From CAJBVG01 sp943372995 (GTDB taxonomy: Bacteria; Bacteroidota; Bacteroidia; Sphingobacteriales; Sphingobacteriaceae), in the NCBI GenBank assembly GCA_943372995.1, contig CALSAQ010000001.1, positions 558,001 to 622,000 of the forward strand: 64,000 nucleotides of DNA. Reading direction: 5' to 3'. The notes beneath the pieces were generated by a model that was not told where the DNA came from, did not search any database, and saw only the letters and a program-made list of their open reading frames with translations. The translations under genes were made by a program, and so were the position numbers. Positions 53,629 through 61,147 of the stretch are shown piece by piece. Numbering within the stretch: the stretch's first letter is position 1; every line of letters starts with the position of its first letter.

Positions 53629-54783
53629 ATGAGCAATTATAAATTTGGAACAAAAGCAATTCATGCGGGTCAGGAACCTGATCCAACTACTGGAGCCATA
53701 ATGACTCCTATATTTCAAACCTCTACTTATGTACAAGCATCACCTGGTAAACATAAAGGTTATGCGTACGCAAGAGGAAAAAACCCTACACGTACAGCTT
53801 TAGAAGACTGTATAGCAGCATTAGAGAATGCTAAATATGGTTTGTGTTTTTCAAGCGGAATGGGTGCTACAGATGCAGTAATTAAAATGCTTCGTCCGGG
53901 TGATGAGGTGATTACCGGAAACGATTTGTACGGTGGATCATACAGAATGTTTACTAAAGTATTTGCTAATTATGGGATCAAGTTTCATTTTATCGATTTA
54001 ACGGATCCGAATAATATTACCAACTACGTAAACGCAAACACAAAATTATTATGGGTAGAAACACCAACTAACCCAACCATGCAAATTGTAGATATTGAAG
54101 CTTGTGCAAAAATTGCAAAAGCTCATCAGTTAATCTTTGCAGTCGACAATACCTTTGCTTCACCATATCTACAAAATCCTATCGATTTAGGAGCTGATAT
54201 TGTGATGCATTCGGTAACCAAATACTTAGGTGGTCATTCGGATGTAGTAATGGGAGCATTGCTTACCAGCGATGATAAAATATACGAACAATTAGCATTT
54301 ATTCATAACTCTTGTGGTGCTACACCCGGACCAATGGACTCATTCTTGGTGTTAAGAGGGATAAAAACTTTGCACCTTAGAATGAAAGCTCATTGCGAAA
54401 ATGGGAAAGCTATTGCGTATTATTTAAAAACTCATCCTAAAGTTGATAAATTATACTGGCCTGGATTTGAATCACACCCTAATCATGAAATTGCGAAAAA
54501 GCAAATGAGAGATTTTGGTGGGATGATTTCTTTCAGCGTAAAAGGAGCTGACTTAGAAAAAACATTTAAACTTGCTTCTTCATTCAAAGTATTTTCATTA
54601 GCTGAATCTTTAGGTGGTGTTGAATCTTTAATCAATCATCCAGCAACAATGACACATGCTTCTATTCCTAAAGAAGAAAGAGAGAAAGCAGGAGTTGTGG
54701 ATGGTTTACTTCGTTTAAGTGTTGGGGTTGAAGATGTAGATGATTTATTAGCAGATATAGCTCAAGCCTTGGACGCTGTTTAG
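53629..54783 (+). CDS. Cystathionine gamma-synthase-like PLP enzyme
   Basis: A 384-residue trans-sulfuration enzyme of the Cys/Met metabolism PLP family. The PLP lysine is Lys198 in HSVTKYLGGHSD. Other landmarks are TPIFQTSTYVQ, YARGKNPTRTALE, CFSSGMGATDAVI and the C-terminal SLGGVESLINHPATMTHAS. It could be cystathionine gamma-synthase or cystathionine gamma-lyase; the two are hard to separate by sequence. The stop TAG starts a heptamer array containing the next gene's ATG. Confidence 0.92.
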   Translation: MSNYKFGTKAIHAGQEPDPTTGAIMTPIFQTSTYVQASPGKHKGYAYARGKNPTRTALEDCIAALENAKYGLCFSSGMGATDAVIKMLRPGDEVITGNDLYGGSYRMFTKVFANYGIKFHFIDLTDPNNITNYVNANTKLLWVETPTNPTMQIVDIEACAKIAKAHQLIFAVDNTFASPYLQNPIDLGADIVMHSVTKYLGGHSDVVMGALLTSDDKIYEQLAFIHNSCGATPGPMDSFLVLRGIKTLHLRMKAHCENGKAIAYYLKTHPKVDKLYWPGFESHPNHEIAKKQMRDFGGMISFSVKGADLEKTFKLASSFKVFSLAESLGGVESLINHPATMTHASIPKEEREKAGVVDGLLRLSVGVEDVDDLLADIAQALDAV

Positions 54784-54804
54784 ATATGAGATATGAGATA
54801 TGAG
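54781..54804 (+). repeat. GAGATAT heptamer array joining a stop codon to the next start codon
   Basis: Units TAGATAT, GAGATAT, GAGATAT and GAG start at the TAG stop of the CGS-like gene. The third repeat unit and following bases contain the ATG (54800) of the TIGR02757 gene. Two earlier ATGs (54786, 54793) in the array open 4-5 codon micro-ORFs; the first ends in an ATGA overlap with the real start. Confidence 0.88.
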
Positions 54805-55570
54805 TGAAATAAAGGATTTATTAGATTCGTTAGTGTTTAAATACAATCGGATTGATTTTATTGAAAGCGATCCCATTTCTATACCTCATCAATACAAACT
54901 AAAACAAGATATCGAGATAGCAGCTTTTATAGCTGCTATTTTTTCTTGGGGTCAGCGCATTACCATTATCAATAAGAGTAAGGAGTTCCTTAGCTATATG
55001 GGCAATGAACCCTATCAATTTATTTTAAATCATTCTGAAAAGGACCTTAAGCCTTTTCTGAAATTTAAACACAGAACTTTTAACGATACCGATGCGTTAT
55101 ACTTTATAAATTTCTTAACCCATCACTATGCTAAGCATAACTCTCTCGAAGATGCGTTTTTGCAAAATCATAATCACGCTAAGGAAGAGAATGTAGAACA
55201 ACATTTAATAGGATTTAAAAATTATTTCTTTAGTCTTGATGATTTCCCTAATCGTACAACTAAACATATCAGTAGCCCTTTAAGCAATGCCACGTGCAAA
55301 CGTTTGAATATGTTTTTGAGATGGATGGTACGTAAAGACAATATGGGTGTAGATTTTGGTTTATGGAGAAAAATAAAAACACATCAATTACTTATACCCA
55401 TTGATGTGCATGTAGCCAATATAAGCAGGCAGTTGGGCTTGTTAAACGATAAACCATTAAACTGGAAGCAGGTATTAGAATTAACTGCTGTGTTGAAAAA
55501 CTACGACAGAAACGACCCTGTGAAATACGACTATGCTTTGTTTGGATTAGGAATAGAGCAGAAAAAATAA
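54800..55570 (+). CDS. TIGR02757 (DUF2400) family protein
   Basis: A 256-residue protein of TIGR02757, a family widespread in Bacteroidota and of unknown function. The signature elements are the N-terminal KYNRIDFIESDPISIPHQ, IEIAAFIAAIFSWGQR, KRLNMFLRWMVRKDNMGVDF, and the C-terminal IPIDVHVANISRQLGLL and PVKYDYALFGLG. The helical fold and DVHV...RQLGLL region resemble HhH-GPD DNA glycosylases, which would suggest a DNA-repair role; this is inference. Its start codon lies in the heptamer array. Confidence 0.88.
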   Translation: MSEIKDLLDSLVFKYNRIDFIESDPISIPHQYKLKQDIEIAAFIAAIFSWGQRITIINKSKEFLSYMGNEPYQFILNHSEKDLKPFLKFKHRTFNDTDALYFINFLTHHYAKHNSLEDAFLQNHNHAKEENVEQHLIGFKNYFFSLDDFPNRTTKHISSPLSNATCKRLNMFLRWMVRKDNMGVDFGLWRKIKTHQLLIPIDVHVANISRQLGLLNDKPLNWKQVLELTAVLKNYDRNDPVKYDYALFGLGIEQKK

Positions 55571-55576
55571 AACAGA

Positions 55577-56902
55577 CTAAGCGTTCTTTGGTAAAGAAAT
55601 TCTAAATGTACTTCCTATAGTATCGTTTGACTGATAGGTAATTTCTCCATCCATTAATGAGGTTAACTCTTTTACAATGTATAGACCTAGGCCTACACTC
55701 TCTTCACCTTTTAATCCTGTTTTAGATGCACCGCTAAATTTCTTGAATAATTGTTGCTGTTGCTCTTTATCTATACCGATACCCTCATCAACCACATCTA
55801 AAATATTGTGTGTAGAGTTATCGTAAATTTTAATCGTTATTTTTTTGTTTTCAGGAGTAAACTTCAAAGAATTACTTATCAGATTGAGTAAAATCCTTTT
55901 GAATTTGTCAGGATAAACTTTTGAATATAATTTCTGATAATAATCAGAAAAGATTAATTGTCGACTAGGATTATTCTTAACAGAATTTGTATAAATATCT
56001 TTTACAACATCATTCAAGCATATGGTTTCAATAGGCTCTGAAGTGTTTTTAATTCTTGCTATAGATAACAAATCGTTTATAACGAGTTCTGCGTTTACAC
56101 AGCTATCAGTAATTAAAGGTAAATAATTATTCAACTCCTCTTTATTGATATCGGGTTGATTCATCAAACTTGCAATTTCTTTTAAATTATGGATTGGACC
56201 TCTTAAATCGTGAGCAACAATTTCTAATACTTCATCCTTTTGTTTGATTGCATTTTTGAGTGTGATATTTATAGATTCAGTGGCCCTTAATTGTTTAAAG
56301 TATCTAAAAGAATTACTAAAGATGGTTCTATTTACTACAAAAGATAAGAGATAAATATTAAATACCACAGAAAAATTAAGTGCAAATTTTATTTGCGAAT
56401 CAGACCATATAATAAACAATGAAGCGAAAAGCAAAATGGCCATAACGTACACAAACAAACTTTCGCGTACATTAAATCGGAAGAGGGCAGAAGTGGTGAT
56501 TGCTCCAATTAATACTGGTGTTAAATTGTTTTTTGGGTTAAGAGATATTACAAAAGAGTTTATACAGCTAATACTTAAAATGCCAAAGGCTAATAGAATA
56601 ACAAAAAATTGTGTGATGTATTCGTTCTCTCTAAACTTGAATTTTTTAAAAGAATAATTATAAGTGATTACCAGTAATGCAATGCCAGCAAGCACTCGTA
56701 AATTGGTTCTGAAATATACTTCTTGAGGAAAGTCTTTAGAAAAATCGAAGACAAACCAAATGCCATGAAGCACTAGAAATAAAAATAATATTGCAACGCT
56801 TAAGATATTACTAGTTTCTCGATTATGCTGAAGACATTTCTTACGAAAAAGCTCATAGTCGATGTCTTTCGGATTCTCGAAAATAAAATATTTGGATGGC
56901 AT
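55577..56902 (-). CDS. Membrane sensor histidine kinase
   Basis: A 441-residue histidine kinase. Six predicted transmembrane helices (about 32-190) carry no recognisable sensor domain. The HisKA phospho-acceptor is His231 in IVAHDLRGP, followed by the HATPase domain: N-box NLISNSLKFTPENKK, VVDEGIGIDKEQQQ, F-box FKKFSG, and GEESVGLGLYIVKELTS. A response regulator is not adjacent; it could serve the Hpt/receiver pair at 12.7 kb, but nothing in the sequence proves this. Confidence 0.9.
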   Translation of the reverse strand: MPSKYFIFENPKDIDYELFRKKCLQHNRETSNILSVAILFLFLVLHGIWFVFDFSKDFPQEVYFRTNLRVLAGIALLVITYNYSFKKFKFRENEYITQFFVILLAFGILSISCINSFVISLNPKNNLTPVLIGAITTSALFRFNVRESLFVYVMAILLFASLFIIWSDSQIKFALNFSVVFNIYLLSFVVNRTIFSNSFRYFKQLRATESINITLKNAIKQKDEVLEIVAHDLRGPIHNLKEIASLMNQPDINKEELNNYLPLITDSCVNAELVINDLLSIARIKNTSEPIETICLNDVVKDIYTNSVKNNPSRQLIFSDYYQKLYSKVYPDKFKRILLNLISNSLKFTPENKKITIKIYDNSTHNILDVVDEGIGIDKEQQQQLFKKFSGASKTGLKGEESVGLGLYIVKELTSLMDGEITYQSNDTIGSTFRISLPKNA

Positions 56903-57058
56903 GGATAGTTGTTGTTGAGCTGTTGTTCCCGTGAAGTTAGTAATTAATGGTACATATTCCTAATTTTTGACCGACATGTAAAAAAAAATTCATAAACAAG
57001 GACTTCCCTCACATAGAATAAATTTTATTATTCTTTCCTTTGTTCAAAAGATAATACC

Positions 57059-57637
57059 ATGGACCATATTAACAAAGAGTATAGTTATGCCCAATATTTA
57101 GAACTAAGTGAAAGACTCTCGGCTGAATTCGGTACAACTGGTTTGGACCAAACTGAGGAGCATAAAAAATATACTCAGCTTAACCAAAAAAGGATGGAGC
57201 GTTGGAACAAAACCTTTGCTATTCCAGAACATCTCAATGCTAAATTAACCAATATAAAACCACAAACGTGGATACTAATTTCTGAAACTTGGTGTGGCGA
57301 CTCCGCACAAATACTGCCGATTCTAGCAAAGATAGCAGAAGCTTCAAACAATACGATTGAACTGAAAATCATTCTTAGAGATGAGAATCCTATCTGGATG
57401 GAAAAATACCATACGAATGGTTCTCGCTCTATTCCTAAACTTATCGCTTTTGATCATAGTGGACAAGAGCTTTTCGTTTGGGGACCTCGTCCGAAAACTG
57501 CGGTAGAGATTTTTAAAAATTGGAAAGCAAATCCTGAAACCATCGACAAAGAAGAGTTCCACCGTCAGTTACATACATGGTACGCAAAAGATAAAGGTCA
57601 AGAAATAGTAACTGAAATTATGAATTTATTGAACTAG
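57059..57637 (+). CDS. Thioredoxin-fold protein lacking the second active-site Cys
   Basis: A 192-residue cytosolic protein of the thioredoxin superfamily, common in Bacteroidota. The active-site region reads WILISETWCGDSAQILPILA, with one Cys where thioredoxin has CxxC. The cis-Pro loop is RSIPKLIAFD. With only one redox Cys it may act in a monothiol mechanism. The stop TAG shares the tetranucleotide CTAG with the stop of the convergent GH92 gene. Confidence 0.85.
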   Translation: MDHINKEYSYAQYLELSERLSAEFGTTGLDQTEEHKKYTQLNQKRMERWNKTFAIPEHLNAKLTNIKPQTWILISETWCGDSAQILPILAKIAEASNNTIELKIILRDENPIWMEKYHTNGSRSIPKLIAFDHSGQELFVWGPRPKTAVEIFKNWKANPETIDKEEFHRQLHTWYAKDKGQEIVTEIMNLLN

Positions 57638-60513
57638 TTCGAGGTTTTAATTTGAATCTCGTCGACAAAAATAAATGCATCACCTCCTGAACCTTGATGC
57701 CAGTGGGGGAGTGTACCATAATTTTTAGCAACTACCTTTACATACCTAGCTCTACAACTTTCAATCTTACTGCCAAACTCTTTTATCTGCACGGCATAGT
57801 CTTGGTCGCGTACCGTATTTTTTATAGTAGCTCTTAAACTAAAAATACTTCCATCATTAGAGGTATATATTTCAACCTTTGTAGGCATTAGTATCCACGA
57901 ACGGGTGTCTTGTAGAAACCCTGCACTTACTTCTTTTATTTCCTTTTCTGTTTTCAGATCTATGTTTACTTCAAAATCTTGAGATTGATATCCCTGCCAT
58001 CTCCCTTTCCTCCAATCTGTATCTCCTCTTAGTCCATCAATTATACCTTCCGGACCGTCGGCTGAATATTGTCTATTGTATGTACTGCGTAAAGTTACCG
58101 ACCAGTTGTTTGGCATTCTGTAGTAGGTGCCCTCGGTGAAATCAGTTGTGTAATTCCCCTTTTTTGCAAAAGCATATACTTTAGAACTATTCATTAAATA
58201 AAAAGGATTATGATACAACTTCGCATATTTGGTACTTGGTGAATCAATGCTATAATATAACTCAACCGTAGAGTCTACCTTCTCATTAGGTAATGCTAGT
58301 TCTATCTTATTAAAATCTCTAAAGATTTGTCTTTCAGATAAAATCACAGGTGATACAATATTGTCGTTTTGCTTTTTATCGCTCAAAGCAGCTGTATTCA
58401 GTTCTCCTGTTTTAGTAGTTTTAAATGCAATTCTTAGTCCTTTTTCAAATTCATTATGATTGAAAACAAGACTTGTTATACCAGTTGTTGATGAAGTAGA
58501 ATTAATAGTTGGGTATAACATTTTAGTGTTGCCTTCTTTTGAAATACTACATATTATTTTGTCGCCTCTTTTTATTTTAACATCATCAAATAAAGGATAT
58601 CCTATATCGTAAACAGATTTACCCGGACAAGTAGGATAAAATCCCATGGCTGAGAATACAAACCATGCACTCATTTGTCCACAATCGTCGTTACCACATA
58701 ATCCATCTCTACCAATACCATATAGATCATTATTGATTTGTTGTATGTATTGTTGACGCTCTTTTAAAGGAAGCAAATAAACATAATTATGACTAGGTTC
58801 ATTTCCATGAGCATACTGTCCAATTAAACCAGAAATATCCGATTGTTCTCTACCAGTTGTTTTGGTGTTGGCTTGAAATAAAGGAAGCACATTCTGTTTA
58901 ATATCATTTCTATGCGGAATGAAAAAAGAGTATTGCCATGCATTCGCTTCGGTGTAATGATTATTAACTTCATACGGATTGAAAGGGCTCAGCCAACCAC
59001 CATTTTTTCGTGGTCGCATATATCCAATGGATGCATCGTAAACATTTTTCCATGCATCAACATACTTACCAAAAGCAATTAAATCAGGCTTATTTAATAT
59101 TTTACCTATTTCGGAAACACACCACATGTCGTAAGCATATTCTAATGTTTTACTTACACTTTCGCTTTCATCTTCTATTTCTAAATATCCACGTTTCCTA
59201 AATTTATCTAATCCAAATCGAGTGCTACTAGCTTCCGAAAGTATTGCAGGATATAGACTCTCCAGTAACTTTTTGTCGATTACGTCTTTTCGGTAAGCAT
59301 CTAAAATTACACTTACAGAATGGAAGCCTATCATGCAATTAGTCTCATTATTCCACAACTCCCACATAGGCAATCGCCCGCTTTGCTGGTATTGTGCGAG
59401 AAAACTTTTTATGAAATTTTTGCTGCGTTCTTTATCTATAATATTGAGTAAAGGATGTAATGCACGGTGGGTATCCCAAAGAGAGTATAAAGTGTAATAT
59501 TCCCCGTCGGCCTGATGTATCTTATGATCTCGTCCTCTGTATTTACCATCTACATCGTTTAACACATTAGGGTGAATCATACAATGATAGAGAGCAGTGT
59601 AGAACTTAATTTTGTTGGTTGTATTGGTATCTGTTACTTCAATTTTGGAGAGTTCTTTATCCCACTTTGCTACGGCTTCAGCTTGCACTTTTTTAAAATC
59701 CCAATGAGGTACTTCTGTCGATAAATTTAAGCTTGCACCTTTTTCATCAACACTCGATAACCCAGTTTTTATTAGTATTTGTTCCCCTTTTTTTACGTTG
59801 TAATACATAAATAATGCATCAGCTTGCTTATTCCCCTCGTTTACACCTGTAAATGTTCTTGCTAATATTGGAGCTTTCGAAATTTCAAAAGAATAATATA
59901 CCATTTGATCTTCTGCCCATGCCTTAGACCTTCTATACCCTTGGTATTTTGTTTCGCTTACTTTTTCTATTTTACTATCTAGCAATTCATCACGATGTGA
60001 TAAATTGAGTTGAATGCAAACCATTCCATCTTTATTAAAAGTATAAGCCTGTATTCCAACCCTAGTGCTTGCGCTAAGTTCAACTTTTATATCTTCAAGA
60101 AGCACACTGTAGTATCCAACAGAAGCCTTTTCATTTTTGTGGTTGAAAACTCCAGAGTTGCTGGCCGGACGAGGGTGTATTTTTTCTGTTAATACATCTG
60201 AGCTTACATAAGCAGGTATAAAGGCAATATCACCATAATCACTACATCCTGTACCACTTAAATGAGTATGAGAGAATCCGTAAATTATACTATCGCTATG
60301 ATGATATCCACTACAGCCTTCCCAAGTGTTATTTATGCGTGTATCGGCACTAAGTTGTACCATTCCAAAAGGAGTGGTCGCGCCAGGGAAGGTATGTCCA
60401 AATCCACCTGTACCAATGAAAGGGTTTACGTATTTGCTGTACTTATTGACTGGAGTCTGACTTTGAGCAAAGCTGAGAGAACAGAGTAGGAGTAGCGTAA
60501 GGGTAAACTTCAT
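57634..60513 (-). CDS. GH92 family alpha-1,2-mannosidase-like protein with C-terminal binding domains
   Basis: A 959-residue secreted glycosidase with a signal peptide (about 1-18). The GH92 core (about 22-715) contains NPFIGTGGFGHTFPGATTPFG, YGFSHTHLSGTGC, YTLYSLWDTHRALHPLLN, and GNDDCGQMSAWFVFSAMGFYP, a set diagnostic of the family. GH92 enzymes are calcium-dependent exo-mannosidases acting on N-glycans or yeast mannan. The C-terminus adds a chitobiase C-terminal-like domain (about 735-800) and a discoidin/CBM32-like module (about 815-959). No SusC/D pair is nearby. It converges with the thioredoxin-fold gene. Confidence 0.93.
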   Translation of the reverse strand: MKFTLTLLLLCSLSFAQSQTPVNKYSKYVNPFIGTGGFGHTFPGATTPFGMVQLSADTRINNTWEGCSGYHHSDSIIYGFSHTHLSGTGCSDYGDIAFIPAYVSSDVLTEKIHPRPASNSGVFNHKNEKASVGYYSVLLEDIKVELSASTRVGIQAYTFNKDGMVCIQLNLSHRDELLDSKIEKVSETKYQGYRRSKAWAEDQMVYYSFEISKAPILARTFTGVNEGNKQADALFMYYNVKKGEQILIKTGLSSVDEKGASLNLSTEVPHWDFKKVQAEAVAKWDKELSKIEVTDTNTTNKIKFYTALYHCMIHPNVLNDVDGKYRGRDHKIHQADGEYYTLYSLWDTHRALHPLLNIIDKERSKNFIKSFLAQYQQSGRLPMWELWNNETNCMIGFHSVSVILDAYRKDVIDKKLLESLYPAILSEASSTRFGLDKFRKRGYLEIEDESESVSKTLEYAYDMWCVSEIGKILNKPDLIAFGKYVDAWKNVYDASIGYMRPRKNGGWLSPFNPYEVNNHYTEANAWQYSFFIPHRNDIKQNVLPLFQANTKTTGREQSDISGLIGQYAHGNEPSHNYVYLLPLKERQQYIQQINNDLYGIGRDGLCGNDDCGQMSAWFVFSAMGFYPTCPGKSVYDIGYPLFDDVKIKRGDKIICSISKEGNTKMLYPTINSTSSTTGITSLVFNHNEFEKGLRIAFKTTKTGELNTAALSDKKQNDNIVSPVILSERQIFRDFNKIELALPNEKVDSTVELYYSIDSPSTKYAKLYHNPFYLMNSSKVYAFAKKGNYTTDFTEGTYYRMPNNWSVTLRSTYNRQYSADGPEGIIDGLRGDTDWRKGRWQGYQSQDFEVNIDLKTEKEIKEVSAGFLQDTRSWILMPTKVEIYTSNDGSIFSLRATIKNTVRDQDYAVQIKEFGSKIESCRARYVKVVAKNYGTLPHWHQGSGGDAFIFVDEIQIKTSN

Positions 60514-60672
60514 TGCGATTTAGGGGGGGTAAAGGTTAATATATTTCTAAATTAAGAATTTTAATAAAAAAGTACCTAAACCTTTTAGAATAGTTTGGGA
60601 AATGCAACGAAGTGGCTAAATTGCGCCTGTATTTAAAGTAGAAATAATTTATTTGAGCGGATTGGATTTATC

Positions 60673-61095
60673 ATGTTAAAAGTTACCAAAATATTCAGGT
60701 TTGAAATGGCGCATGCTATACATGGCTATACTGGGGCATGTCAGCATATACACGGGCATTCTTATGTATTACACGTGAGTGTAAAACTAAAGGAACCCAC
60801 AAAAACAGAGTATTTACCAGGAACTGGCTTTATCATCGACTTTAAGGATTTAAAAAGTGTGATTAAAAAGGTGGTTATCGATAAGTTTGATCATCAGCTT
60901 GTACTTTCTGAAGAATTTATAAAACATCACCCTCATACCAAAACATTGGGTAACCTACATATTTGGCCGATGGAGCCAAGTGCAGAAAACATCATTCTAT
61001 ATATTCGAAATCAGATCATATCAGAGTTACCTTCAAATGTAGAGTTATGTAAACTTAAACTATACGAAACCGCAGATTCGTACGCAGAATTGTAG
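60673..61095 (+). CDS. queD: 6-carboxytetrahydropterin synthase QueD (PTPS family)
   Basis: A 140-residue enzyme of the 6-pyruvoyltetrahydropterin synthase family. The zinc ligands are in FEMAHAI and HIHGHSY, and the catalytic Cys is placed as CxxxHGH (CQHIHGH, Cys24), the pattern typical of QueD in queuosine synthesis. DFKDLKSVIKKVV and the C-terminal KLKLYETADSYAEL are also conserved. Other que genes are not in the window. It is divergent from the GH92 gene, with no clear promoter motif in the 159-bp gap. Confidence 0.93.
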   Translation: MLKVTKIFRFEMAHAIHGYTGACQHIHGHSYVLHVSVKLKEPTKTEYLPGTGFIIDFKDLKSVIKKVVIDKFDHQLVLSEEFIKHHPHTKTLGNLHIWPMEPSAENIILYIRNQIISELPSNVELCKLKLYETADSYAEL

Positions 61096-61147
61096 TTTTT
61101 TTCTTTTGGCATACTTTTTGGCAAAGGAGAAACACAACTAAATCATC

